Under the pieces are notes generated by a model that did no database searches, was not told the DNA's origin, and saw only the letters and a program-made list of their open reading frames with translations. Both the position numbers and the translations under genes were made by a program. Shown piece after piece: positions 1 to 8,772 of a stretch of 64,000 nt of DNA (position 1 is the first letter of the stretch; each line of letters opens with the position of its first letter). Where the stretch lies: NCBI RefSeq assembly GCF_907164845.1, contig NZ_OU015430.1, positions 920,001-984,000 on the forward strand, written 5' to 3'. Source of the stretch: Lysobacter luteus (GTDB lineage: Bacteria > Pseudomonadota > Gammaproteobacteria > Xanthomonadales > Xanthomonadaceae).

Positions 1-551
1 TCTTCCATGGCCCGGGGCTGACCGCCATGCTTACTCGCGCCGGCCAGCGTGAAACCGGCGCCACCGTGTTCGGTTACTGGGTGAACGACCCGGAGCGTTA
101 CGGCGTAGCCGAATTCGACGGAGACGGCCGGGTGGTGGGGTTGGAAGAGAAGCCTCCGAAGCCGCGGTCCAACTACGCGGTGACCGGGCTGTACTTCTAC
201 GATGGCCGTGCCAGCGAGTTCGCGTCGAGCATCAAGCCGTCGCACCGCGGCGAGCTGGAAATCACCGACCTCAACAAGTGCTACCTCGATGAAGGTTCGC
301 TGCACCTGGAGCGCCTGGGACGCGGTTATGCGTGGCTCGACACCGGCACCCACCAGTCGCTGCTCGAGGCGTCCAACTACATCGAGACGATCGAGGCCCG
401 CCAGGGCCTGCGCGTGTGCTGCCCGGAAGAAATCGCCCACGGCAACGGCTGGATCGACGACGACCGCCTGCGCGAGCTGGCGCAACCTCTGGTGAAGAAT
501 GGCTACGGCAAGTACCTCCTCGACCTGATCGATCGCGGGTATGTGCCATGA
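1..551 (+). CDS. rmlA: Glucose-1-phosphate thymidylyltransferase, 3' part
   Basis: Makes dTDP-glucose from dTTP and glucose-1-phosphate, the first step of dTDP-L-rhamnose synthesis. The gene is cut by the window edge. The frame is open from base 3, and the residues before the first ATG at 27 ([10 protein letters not shown]) already look like RmlA, so that ATG is internal. About 183 of the usual ~290 residues are present. They include VNDPERYGV, the LEEKP...[12 protein letters not shown] sugar-nucleotide-binding stretch, and the dimer-forming C-terminal part ending in [15 protein letters not shown]. The TGA stop overlaps the next ATG (ATGA), so it is translationally coupled to rmlC. Confidence 0.95.
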   Translation, partial: FHGPGLTAMLTRAGQRETGATVFGYWVNDPERYGVAEFDGDGRVVGLEEKPPKPRSNYAVTGLYFYDGRASEFASSIKPSHRGELEITDLNKCYLDEGSLHLERLGRGYAWLDTGTHQSLLEASNYIETIEARQGLRVCCPEEIAHGNGWIDDDRLRELAQPLVKNGYGKYLLDLIDRGYVP

Positions 552-1105
552 AGGTGATCGAGACGGACCTGCCGGGTTGCCTGGTGATCGAACCGCGCGT
601 GTTCGGGGACGACCGCGGTTTCTTCTTCGAATCCTTCAATCACGACCGCCTGCGCGAACATGGGCTGCAACCGGCGTTCGTGCAGGGCAACGTGTCCTCA
701 TCGGTGCGCGGCGTGCTGCGCGGACTGCACTACCAGTGGCCCAATCCGCAGGGCAAGTACGTGTCGGTGGTTGAAGGCGAGGTGTGGGACGTGGCTGTCG
801 ACATCCGGCGCGGTTCGCCCACCTTCGGTCGCTGGACCGCCGTGGTCCTGAGCGCTGAGAACAAGCGGCACTTCTGGATCCCGGAAGGCTTCGCCCATGG
901 CTTCGTGACACTGAGCGAGCGTGCCGTGTTCACCTACCTGTGCACGGCCACCTACGACGCCGCCGCCGACGCCAACATCCGTTGGGACGATCCGCGGCTG
1001 GCCATCGACTGGCCGGTCACCGACCCGCAGCTGTCCGGCAAGGATGCCGCCGCACCGCTGCTGGACGACGTCGCGTTGGATCGCCTGCCCGTCTTCAGTA
1101 CCTGA
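548..1105 (+). CDS. rmlC: dTDP-4-dehydrorhamnose 3,5-epimerase
   Basis: Epimerises dTDP-4-keto-6-deoxyglucose at C3 and C5, the third step of dTDP-rhamnose synthesis. The protein has 185 residues, the usual length, in one cupin domain. Visible family signatures are [11 protein letters not shown] near residue 20, [34 protein letters not shown] with the active-site His and base region, and the [16 protein letters not shown] loop. The start is the ATG overlapping the rmlA stop. An in-frame open stretch further upstream is only a shadow of rmlA. rmlD follows after 7 bases. Confidence 0.97.
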   Translation: MKVIETDLPGCLVIEPRVFGDDRGFFFESFNHDRLREHGLQPAFVQGNVSSSVRGVLRGLHYQWPNPQGKYVSVVEGEVWDVAVDIRRGSPTFGRWTAVVLSAENKRHFWIPEGFAHGFVTLSERAVFTYLCTATYDAAADANIRWDDPRLAIDWPVTDPQLSGKDAAAPLLDDVALDRLPVFST

Positions 1106-1112
1106 GGCGACG

Positions 1113-2006
1113 ATGAAGATCCTGCTCCTCGGTGGCAACGGCCAGGTCGGCCATGAATGCCGGCGCAGCTTGGCGACGCTGGGCGAGGTGGTTATCACCA
1201 CGCGCAGCGGAAACCTGCCCGACGGCACTGATTGCGAATCGCTTGACCTCGCCCGGCTCGACACCATCGCGCCGCTGGTCGAGCGGGTAGCCCCGGACGT
1301 CGTCGTCAATGCGACCGCCTACACCGCGGTGGATCGCGCCGAGGACGATGTCGACACGGCGTTCCTGATCAACCGCGACGCTCCGGCGCGCCTCGCCGAG
1401 GTGTGTGCGGCGCGCGGATCCCGCCTGGTGCATTTCTCGACCGACTATGTATTCGACGGCGCTGGCACGCGCCCCTGGCGTGAGGACGACGCCCCGGCAC
1501 CGCTGGGCGTCTACGGCCAGAGCAAGCTCGCCGGGGAACAGGCGATCCAGGCCTCCGCCGCGCACCATTTGATCCTCCGCACGGCTTGGGTATACGGCCT
1601 GCACGGTGCCAATTTCCTGCTGACCATGCTGCGCCTGGCCGAGGAGCGGGAGGAGCTCAGCGTCGTGGCCGATCAGGTCGGTTCACCGACACCGGCGTGG
1701 CTGATCGCCGACGTGACCGCGACCATCCTTCGCCAGGGCATGGCGGCTTCCGGGGTCTGCCACCTCGTGAGTGCGGGACAGACCAGTTGGCACGGGTTCG
1801 CCGAAGCCATCTTCGACGAAGCGCACGACCTTGGCCTGCTTGCTCGAAAGCCCCGGGTAACGCCGATCCCGACCTCCGGCTTTCCGACGCGGGCGACGCG
1901 CCCTGCCTACTCGGTGCTGGACACGGGCCGTCTGGAACGCGAGTTCGGCATCGAGCTTCCGGCGTGGCGACAAGCCCTGCGCACTACACTGCAGCAGCGC
2001 GCCTGA
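1113..2006 (+). CDS. rmlD: dTDP-4-dehydrorhamnose reductase
   Basis: NAD(P)H-dependent reductase giving dTDP-L-rhamnose, the sugar donor for LPS O-antigen or exopolysaccharide. It has 297 residues and an extended-SDR fold. The N-terminal MKILLLGGNGQVG carries the GxxGxxG dinucleotide-binding motif. STDYVFDG and Y-G-Q-S-K around residues 134-138 supply the catalytic Ser/Thr-Tyr-Lys set. The start ATG lies 7 bases after the rmlC stop. rmlB is not in the window and presumably lies upstream of rmlA. Confidence 0.97.
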   Translation: MKILLLGGNGQVGHECRRSLATLGEVVITTRSGNLPDGTDCESLDLARLDTIAPLVERVAPDVVVNATAYTAVDRAEDDVDTAFLINRDAPARLAEVCAARGSRLVHFSTDYVFDGAGTRPWREDDAPAPLGVYGQSKLAGEQAIQASAAHHLILRTAWVYGLHGANFLLTMLRLAEEREELSVVADQVGSPTPAWLIADVTATILRQGMAASGVCHLVSAGQTSWHGFAEAIFDEAHDLGLLARKPRVTPIPTSGFPTRATRPAYSVLDTGRLEREFGIELPAWRQALRTTLQQRA

Positions 2007-2148
2007 CGCTCGATCGGGTTAGGCTTTAGCGGGGCCGCAATACGCAGTCCCGCAAGACGACGGGGAACGTCGAGTATCCAGTGCTGCCAGCTCCGCCGCG
2101 GCTGTTCCCGGCGGGGTGCACGGCTGAGCTAACGGACAGAGGGATCGC

Positions 2149-4137
2149 ATGAAGCATTTGTTCTGGGGAGTGGTGTTGGGCGCGGTGCTGGCAGTGCCGG
2201 CCGCGCATGCAGTGCAGGTCGAGTCGTACGTCAAGGACGACAAGTTCGACCAGATCAAGATTTCGCCAACCGGCGAGTACTTCGCGGCGACCGTGCCGCT
2301 GGACGACGGCCGCAAGACCGCGCTGGTCATCATGCGCCGCAGCGACAACGCCGTAACCGCCACCTTCATGCAGGGCACCAATACCCATGTGGCGGGTTTC
2401 CAATGGGTCAACGACGAGCGTGTGCTGATCAGCCTGGCCGAGAAGTTCGGCGCGCTAGAGCAACCCGGCTCGACTGGCGAGCTCTACGGCATCAATGCCG
2501 ACGGAAGCCAAGCCGACATCCTGGTGGGCCAGCGGGTCCACGGCGGCGGGCCGGGCACGCGCATCCAGCCCAAGAAGGTGGAGCGGATCGCGGCATTCCT
2601 CGTCGACGACCTGCCGGCGGACGATCGCCACGTGATCATCTCGGTCAGCCCGTTCCACGCGGATGCGTTCACCGACGCCGAACGCATGGATGTCTACTCG
2701 GGCCGGCGCTTCAAGGTGGCGTCCGCACCCGTACGCAATGCTTCGTTCGTGACGGACAACCGCGGCGTGGTGCGGTTTGCGGTCGGCTCCGGCACCGACA
2801 ACCGCCTGCGGCTCTACTACCGCGATGGCGAGGGCGCGCCCTGGGAGCTGCTCAATGACCAGTCGACCACCGGCATTGCGCAGTGGCCCGTGGGGTTCGC
2901 TGCCGATGACCGCACCGCCTACCTCAGGACAGAGAAGCCCGACGGGCCGGATGCGATAGTCGCCTATGACATAGGCACCGGCAGCCAGCGCGAAGTCCTG
3001 CGCGACGACAGTGTCGATCCGACCGCCATGATCTACCGCAACGGGACCTCGGTGCCGGTCGGCGCCTTCTTCATGGACGGACGGTTCCGTACCGAGTTCT
3101 TCGACGACCAGGCACAAGAGGCCCGCCTCTATCGCAGCCTTGAGGCGGCCTTTGCGGATCAGGCGGTGGAGATCACCTCGCGCACTGCGGACGGCCGGAT
3201 TGCCCTGGTCCAGGTCTGGAGCGACCGTAACCCTGGCGACTTCTATCTCTTCGATACCGTGGAGAAGAAGGCCGAGCATCTCCTGAGCCGGGCGGAGTGG
3301 CTCGACCCCGAACAACTGGCCGCGAAGCGACCGGTGCAGATCACCGCCCGCGACGGCTTGGTGCTGCACGGTTATGTGAGCGTCCCGGCCGGTTCGAGCG
3401 GGAAGGATCTGCCCACCGTCGTGATGCCGCACGGCGGCCCGTTCGATGTCCGCGACACGTGGGCGTTTGACGGCGACGTCCAGATGCTGGCCGATGCCGG
3501 CTACGCGGTGCTCCAGCTGAACTTCCGGGGATCGGGTGGCTATGGAAGGGCATTCACCTCGGCGGGCGCGCGCCAATGGGGCCAGGCCATGCAGGACGAC
3601 CTGACGGACGCCACCCACTGGCTGGTCGAGCAGGGCATCGCTTCCGCCGACCGGATCTGCATCTACGGCGCGAGCTACGGTGCTTATGCGGCGCTGATGG
3701 GCGCGGCCCGCGAGCCGGACCTGTACCGGTGCGCCGCCGGTTATGTGGGCGTCTACGACCTGCCGACCATGCATACCCACGGCGACATCCAGGAGCGGGG
3801 CTCCGGGGAAAACTACCTGCGTGAGTGGCTGGGGGAGCGCGATTCACTCGCCGCCTTCTCGCCCAATCGGATGGCCGACCGGATCAAGATCCCGGTGTTC
3901 CTGGCGGCCGGTGGCGAGGACGAGCGCGCGCCGGTCCAGCACACCCGGATGATGGAACGTTCGCTCATCCAGGCGGGCCTGCCGGTGGAGAGCCTGTACT
4001 ACGACAACGAGGGGCACGGGTTCTACCGTCCCGAGCACAAGCGCGAGTACTACACCCGCCTGCTCGCATTCCTCGCCCGGCACCTGGGAGGCGAACCCGC
4101 CACTGACGCAACGGATGGGGCCGTGGCGTCCGACTAG
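2149..4137 (+). CDS. Secreted S9-family prolyl oligopeptidase-like serine peptidase
   Basis: Probable exported peptidase of 662 residues. A signal peptide (MKHLFWGVVLGAVLAVPAAHA) is followed by a beta-propeller-like region (about 25-390) and a C-terminal alpha/beta-hydrolase domain (about 400-650). The likely catalytic triad is Ser509 in GASYGAY, Asp591 in GGEDERAP and His623 in NEGHGF. A HGGP oxyanion-type motif lies near residue 427. AGAGGG-type purines precede the ATG. It forms a tandem pair with the next gene, but the two are diverged and are not a recent duplication. Substrate is unknown; dipeptidyl- or acylaminoacyl-peptidase activity is typical of the family. Confidence 0.9.
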   Translation: MKHLFWGVVLGAVLAVPAAHAVQVESYVKDDKFDQIKISPTGEYFAATVPLDDGRKTALVIMRRSDNAVTATFMQGTNTHVAGFQWVNDERVLISLAEKFGALEQPGSTGELYGINADGSQADILVGQRVHGGGPGTRIQPKKVERIAAFLVDDLPADDRHVIISVSPFHADAFTDAERMDVYSGRRFKVASAPVRNASFVTDNRGVVRFAVGSGTDNRLRLYYRDGEGAPWELLNDQSTTGIAQWPVGFAADDRTAYLRTEKPDGPDAIVAYDIGTGSQREVLRDDSVDPTAMIYRNGTSVPVGAFFMDGRFRTEFFDDQAQEARLYRSLEAAFADQAVEITSRTADGRIALVQVWSDRNPGDFYLFDTVEKKAEHLLSRAEWLDPEQLAAKRPVQITARDGLVLHGYVSVPAGSSGKDLPTVVMPHGGPFDVRDTWAFDGDVQMLADAGYAVLQLNFRGSGGYGRAFTSAGARQWGQAMQDDLTDATHWLVEQGIASADRICIYGASYGAYAALMGAAREPDLYRCAAGYVGVYDLPTMHTHGDIQERGSGENYLREWLGERDSLAAFSPNRMADRIKIPVFLAAGGEDERAPVQHTRMMERSLIQAGLPVESLYYDNEGHGFYRPEHKREYYTRLLAFLARHLGGEPATDATDGAVASD

Positions 4138-4224
4138 CCTGCTGGGCCGCACACAGCCCGCCCTTTGCCGGCCACCGCGCCTGCGCCTACCATCGGGGAT
4201 CGTCGATCCCGGGGAAAATCCGCC

Positions 4225-6312
4225 ATGAACCTGCGTCAAGCCGTGCTGCCGGTGCTGATCGCGCTTGTCCTGCCCGCCATGAGCCCGTTGGCCGTCGCGG
4301 CCACGCGCGGTCTCCAACCGAAGGACCTGGCAACGCTGGACCGCTGGTCCTCGCCGGTGCTGTCGCCGGACGGCCGGCTGCTGGTGGTCGCCAAGCGCGA
4401 GGTCGACTTCGATGGCAACAAGGCCGCGACCTCCCTCTGGCTCGAGAACCTGGTGGCGCGCGACGCCGCGCCGCCGGTCCGGCTGACGCCGGAGGGCTGG
4501 AACGTCAACTCGCCGGTGTTTTCGCCGGACGGTGGCGTTGTCTACTTCCTGAGCGGCAAGTCGGGCAGCTCCCAGCTGTATTCGATACCGGTGGACGGCG
4601 GCACGCCGCGCCAGCTCACCGACTTCCCGGTGGACGTGGGCGGGTTCCAGGTGTCGCCCGACGGACAGCGCATCGCCTTCAATGCCGAAGCCTTCATCGA
4701 CTGCGGCAGCGACCTGGCGTGCACCGGCAAGCGGCTCAAGGCCGAAGCCGACAGCCCGGCGACCGGGGTGGTGTACGACCGCATGTTCGTCCGCCACTGG
4801 GACGCCTGGAACGACGGCCGGCTCAACCGCGTGTTCGTCGCGACGCTGCCGGGCGACGGGGCCGCGGTCAGCACCGCGACCGCGATCGCATCCGACGTCG
4901 TCGCCGATATCCCGTCCCGGCCGTTCGGCGACAGCAGCGAGTACACCTGGGCACCCGACGGTCAGTCGCTGGTGCTCAGCGCGCGCACGGCGGACCGCAC
5001 CGAACCTTGGTCGACCAACTTCGACTTGTACCGGGTCAGCGCCGACGGCAGTGGTGCCGCCGAGAACCTGACCGCCGGCAACCCGGCCTGGGACACCGGC
5101 GCGGTGTTCGGTGACGCCAACACGCTGTACTACCGCGCGATGAAGCGGCCCGGCTTCGAGGCTGACCGCTTCGGCCTGATGGCCATGGACCTGGCCACCG
5201 GCGAGCGACGCGAGATCGCGCCCGGATGGGACCGCTCGGCCGGCAGCGTCGTGGTCTCCGAGGATGGCGAAACCCTCTACGTCACCGCGCAGGACACCGG
5301 CGAGCATCCGCTGTTCGCCGTGCACGTCGACAGCGGCGGCGTCACCGAGATCATTGGCGACGGCAGCATCGGGTCGGTGTCGCTGGCCGGCGGCACGCTC
5401 GCGTTCACCCGGGCCACCCTGGCCAGTGGGGCGCAGGTGTTCGTCGGAGGTATCAACGGCGCACCCGAGCGGGCCATCACCCCGAGCGCGGCCGACATGC
5501 TGCCGGAGGTGGGCTTCGGCGCGTTCGAACAGTTCACCTTCAACGGTTGGAACAACGAGACCGTGCACGGCTACGTGGTCAAGCCGTGGAACTACGAGGA
5601 AGGCCGCAAGTACCCGGTCGCCTTCCTCATCCACGGCGGGCCGCAGGGCAGCTTCGGCAATGGTTGGAGCTACCGCTGGAACCCGCAGACGTACGCCGGT
5701 CAGGGCTATGCCGTGGTCATGATCGACTTCCACGGCTCGACCGGGTACGGGCAGGCGTTCACCGATGCCATCAGCCAGCACTGGGGTGACCGTCCGCTGG
5801 AAGACCTGCAGAAGGGCTGGAAGGCCGCGCTGCGCAAGTACCAATTCCTGGACGGCGGCAACGCCTGTGCACTGGGCGCCAGCTACGGCGGCTACATGGT
5901 CAATTGGATCGCGGGCAACTGGCACACGCCGGCATCCGGTGCCTGGAAGTGCCTGGTCAACCACGACGGCGTGTTCGACACCCGCATGATGGGCTTCGTC
6001 ACCGAGGAACTGTGGTTCACCGAGTGGGAAAACGGCGGCACGCCGTGGACGGCCCCGCAGAACTACGAACAGTTCAATCCGAGCCGGCACGTCGACAAAT
6101 GGCGGGTGCCGATGCTGGTGGTGCATGGCGAGCAGGATTTCCGGATCCCGGTCAGCCAGGGGCTGGCGGCGTTCACCGCGCTGCAGCGCCAGGGGATCAA
6201 GTCGAAGTTCCTGTACTTCCCCGACGAAAACCACTGGGTGCTCAAGCCGCACAACAGCGTGCTGTGGCACGAAACGGTCAACGACTGGCTGCAGCAGCAC
6301 CTGGGCCAGTGA
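4225..6312 (+). CDS. Secreted S9-family peptidase (DPP/acylaminoacyl-peptidase-like)
   Basis: Second exported serine peptidase, 695 residues. ATG 4225 is chosen over an in-frame TTG at 4165 because it immediately precedes a signal peptide ending in PLAVAA. An N-terminal PD40/WD-type propeller carries repeated SPDG-like blades (LSPDGRLLVV, FSPDGGVVYF, VSPDGQRIAF). The C-terminal hydrolase domain holds Ser553 in GASYGGYM, Asp638 in HGEQDFRIP and His670 in DENHWV, with HGGPQGSFG as the oxyanion region. Such multi-peptidase sets are typical of protein-degrading Xanthomonadaceae. It lies 87 bases after the previous peptidase gene and may share its transcript. Confidence 0.92.
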   Translation: MNLRQAVLPVLIALVLPAMSPLAVAATRGLQPKDLATLDRWSSPVLSPDGRLLVVAKREVDFDGNKAATSLWLENLVARDAAPPVRLTPEGWNVNSPVFSPDGGVVYFLSGKSGSSQLYSIPVDGGTPRQLTDFPVDVGGFQVSPDGQRIAFNAEAFIDCGSDLACTGKRLKAEADSPATGVVYDRMFVRHWDAWNDGRLNRVFVATLPGDGAAVSTATAIASDVVADIPSRPFGDSSEYTWAPDGQSLVLSARTADRTEPWSTNFDLYRVSADGSGAAENLTAGNPAWDTGAVFGDANTLYYRAMKRPGFEADRFGLMAMDLATGERREIAPGWDRSAGSVVVSEDGETLYVTAQDTGEHPLFAVHVDSGGVTEIIGDGSIGSVSLAGGTLAFTRATLASGAQVFVGGINGAPERAITPSAADMLPEVGFGAFEQFTFNGWNNETVHGYVVKPWNYEEGRKYPVAFLIHGGPQGSFGNGWSYRWNPQTYAGQGYAVVMIDFHGSTGYGQAFTDAISQHWGDRPLEDLQKGWKAALRKYQFLDGGNACALGASYGGYMVNWIAGNWHTPASGAWKCLVNHDGVFDTRMMGFVTEELWFTEWENGGTPWTAPQNYEQFNPSRHVDKWRVPMLVVHGEQDFRIPVSQGLAAFTALQRQGIKSKFLYFPDENHWVLKPHNSVLWHETVNDWLQQHLGQ

Positions 6313-6421
6313 TCCAATGACGCCGGGGCAGGCGTGGAGCGCGCGCTGCCCCGGTGGTTCCCCATAGACGAGGGCCGCACGCGGCCCGGGCCAGGATGCC
6401 CGCCCCAACGGAGTGTCCCGC

Positions 6422-7672
6422 ATGGCCCCAGCCGCATCGACCGCCCTGATCACCAACGACGCCACCGTCCTGGGCCTGCTGGCCATCACACTGGGTGCGG
6501 TGTTCTGGACGGCCTCGCGGCCCAACGGCTTCTGGCAACGGTTCTACACCTACGTGCCGGCGCTGCTGATGTGCTACTTGCTGCCCTCGATCTACCACAG
6601 CATCGGGCTTATCGACGGCAACCTGTCGGGTCTGTACCCGATGGCCCGTGACTACCTGTTGCCCAGCTCGCTGGTGCTGCTGTGCATCGCCATCGACCTG
6701 GGTGCGGTGCTGCGGCTCGGTCCCAAGGCCGTGATCATGTTCCTCACCGGCACCGCGGGTGTGATGCTCGGTGGCGTGGTGTCGCTGCTGGCCATGGGCG
6801 TCATCCATCCCGAGGCGGTGGCCGGCGAGACCTGGCGCGGCATGACCACGGTTGCCGGCAGCTGGATCGGCGGCGGTGCCAACCAGGCGGCCATGAAGGA
6901 AGTGTTCGACGTCGAGACCACGCTGTTCGGCCAGTTCGTCGCGGTCGACGTGCTCGTGGCCAATGTCTGGATGGCGGTCCTCCTGCTGATGGCGGCCCGC
7001 GCCAATGCGTTCGACCGCTGGACCCGCGCCGACACCAGCGCGATCGACGACCTCAAGCAGCGCATCGAGGCGTTCCAGGCGCAGCATTCGCGTATCCCCA
7101 CGCTGACCGACCTGATGGTCATCCTCGCGGTTGGCCTCGGTGCCACGGGCCTGTCGCATGGGTTGGCCGACCCGCTCGTGTCGTGGATCGGGACGTTGCC
7201 GGCCGAGTGGCGCCTGCGCGACTACAGCCTTGACTCGCGCTTCTTCTGGATCGTGGTGTTCGCCACCACCATCGGCCTGCTGCTGAGCTTCACGCGCGCC
7301 CGCCAGCTCGAAGGTGCCGGCGCCTCGCGGGTGGGATCGGCCATGCTCTACGTGCTGGTGGCGACCATCGGCATGCACATGGACCTCGGCGCCTTGTTGG
7401 ATCGTCCATGGCTATTCCTGCTCGGCCTGATCTGGATCTCGGTGCATGCCGCCCTGATGCTCGGCGTCGCCAAGCTGATCCGGGCGCCGCTGTTCTTCAT
7501 GGCGGTGGGCTCGCAGGCGAACATCGGTGGCGCGGCATCGGCCCCGGTGGTCGCAAGTGCATTCCACCCGGCGCTCGCTCCGGTGGGCGTCCTGCTGGCC
7601 GTGCTCGGCTATGCCCTCGGCACGTACTGCGCCTACATCACCGGCTTGCTGCTGCAGGCGATCGCAACCTGA
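6422..7672 (+). CDS. DUF819 family integral membrane protein
   Basis: Polytopic inner-membrane protein of 416 residues with roughly ten hydrophobic segments. It resembles the YjcL/DUF819 family, whose substrate is unknown. A conserved-looking GSWIGGGANQAAMKEVF loop (about 147-163) and a repeat-like VGSQANIGGAASAPVVASAF near the C-terminus suggest an inverted-repeat transporter fold. A charged cytosolic loop (AANAFDRWTR...QAQHSRIPT) separates the halves. ATG 6422 is preferred over the in-frame GTG at 6413 because the purine-rich ACGGAG lies about 9 bases before it and abuts the GTG. It is convergent with corA. Confidence 0.85.
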   Translation: MAPAASTALITNDATVLGLLAITLGAVFWTASRPNGFWQRFYTYVPALLMCYLLPSIYHSIGLIDGNLSGLYPMARDYLLPSSLVLLCIAIDLGAVLRLGPKAVIMFLTGTAGVMLGGVVSLLAMGVIHPEAVAGETWRGMTTVAGSWIGGGANQAAMKEVFDVETTLFGQFVAVDVLVANVWMAVLLLMAARANAFDRWTRADTSAIDDLKQRIEAFQAQHSRIPTLTDLMVILAVGLGATGLSHGLADPLVSWIGTLPAEWRLRDYSLDSRFFWIVVFATTIGLLLSFTRARQLEGAGASRVGSAMLYVLVATIGMHMDLGALLDRPWLFLLGLIWISVHAALMLGVAKLIRAPLFFMAVGSQANIGGAASAPVVASAFHPALAPVGVLLAVLGYALGTYCAYITGLLLQAIAT

Positions 7673-7684
7673 TCGCCGCCGCAC

Positions 7685-7710
7685 CGGCGCCCGCAGGAGC
7701 GCGGGTGCCG
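7685..7710. terminator. Hairpin between convergent DUF819 gene and corA
   Basis: A 10-bp stem (CGGCGCCCGC at 7685-7694 pairing with GCGGGTGCCG at 7701-7710, one G-T pair) encloses a 6-base loop. There is no T-run, so intrinsic termination is uncertain. Its position between two converging genes makes a termination or transcript-protecting role plausible. Confidence 0.4.
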
Positions 7711-7732
7711 CTTCACGGGTCAAATGGAACAG

Positions 7733-8743
7733 CTAGAGCCAGCGCGCGCGCTTGAACATCCGGTAGAGCACGATGCAGACCGTGCCGACCACGCCGACCA
7801 GCACGGCGTAGCTCCAGCGCCCATGCAATTCGGGCATATGCACGAAGTTCATGCCGTACCAGCTGGCGATCAGCGTCGGCGCGGCGAGCAACGCCGCCCA
7901 CGCGCCCAGACGCTTGACGGTCTCGCCCTGGCGGACGGTCACCAGTGACAGGTTCACGCTGACCGCCGCGGTCAGCATCTCGCGCAGGGTGTCGGTGGAT
8001 TCGTTGATGCGGACCGCATGGTCGTGCACGTCGCGGATATAGAGCTGGATCTCCTCGTCGAGCAGCCCCCCGCGCACGCGGGTGAGCTGGCCCAGGATGT
8101 CCTGCAACGGCGCGACCGCCATGCGCAACCGGGTGAGCTCGCGCTTGAGGTCGTAGAGCTTCTGGACGGTGCCCTTGCGGAATTCCTCGGCGAAGATGTC
8201 CTGCTCGAGTGCGTTCAGGGCGTTGCTGAACTCGTCGACGATCGGCAGGAAGTTGTCGACCACCATGTCCAGGACTGCGTACAACGCGGCGCCCGGGCCG
8301 TGGCGCAGGAGATCCGGTTCGCGCTCCATCCTCGCGCGTGCAGCGGTGTAGCTGCTCGAGGCGCCATGGCGAACGGTGACGAGGTAGCGGGGTCCCACGA
8401 ACACGTGGGTCTCGCCGAAGCGGATATGGCTGTCGATCGTCTGCGCGGTGTGCAGCGCGATGAAGAGTGACTGCCCATAGGTTTCGATCTTCGGCCGCTG
8501 GTGGGCGTGGTGGGCGTCCTCGACCGCGAGGTCGTGAAGCCCGAACTCCTCCTGCAGCTTGTCCAGCACGCCCTCGCCGGGTTCGTACAGGCCGACCCAG
8601 ACGAAGCTGCCGTCGTCGACCGCGAGTACGTCGCTGATCGCGTCGAGCGTGATGTCGCGACGTTCGCCGTTGCGGTCGTAGGCCGCGCAGTTGACGACGC
8701 TGTCGGGCATCGAGGCGGCGGGTGGGGGTGGCGGAAGGCTCAT
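7733..8743 (-). CDS. corA: CorA-type magnesium/divalent metal ion channel
   Basis: Inner-membrane pentameric channel for Mg2+ (also Co2+/Ni2+), 336 residues. A large cytoplasmic alpha/beta domain comes first. Two C-terminal membrane helices follow, with the pore signature YGMN (GMN at 297-299) and the following MPEL loop. The C-terminus is basic (MFKRARWL). The start at 8743 (MSLPPPPP) has GGAG about 12 bases upstream. An internal Met at 8710 (MPDSVVN) has no visible ribosome-binding site but remains possible. It lies 29 bases after the DUF4105 gene, so it probably ends the phoH-ybeY-corC transcript. Confidence 0.95.
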   Translation of the reverse strand: MSLPPPPPAASMPDSVVNCAAYDRNGERRDITLDAISDVLAVDDGSFVWVGLYEPGEGVLDKLQEEFGLHDLAVEDAHHAHQRPKIETYGQSLFIALHTAQTIDSHIRFGETHVFVGPRYLVTVRHGASSSYTAARARMEREPDLLRHGPGAALYAVLDMVVDNFLPIVDEFSNALNALEQDIFAEEFRKGTVQKLYDLKRELTRLRMAVAPLQDILGQLTRVRGGLLDEEIQLYIRDVHDHAVRINESTDTLREMLTAAVSVNLSLVTVRQGETVKRLGAWAALLAAPTLIASWYGMNFVHMPELHGRWSYAVLVGVVGTVCIVLYRMFKRARWL

Positions 8744-8772
8744 GACGCCATCGTGCTCCGCCGCCAAGGGCC

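Noticed and set aside
3844-6525. 893-codon minus-strand open frame opposite the second S9 peptidase
   Set aside because: Antisense shadow of a high-GC gene with clear motifs on the plus strand.
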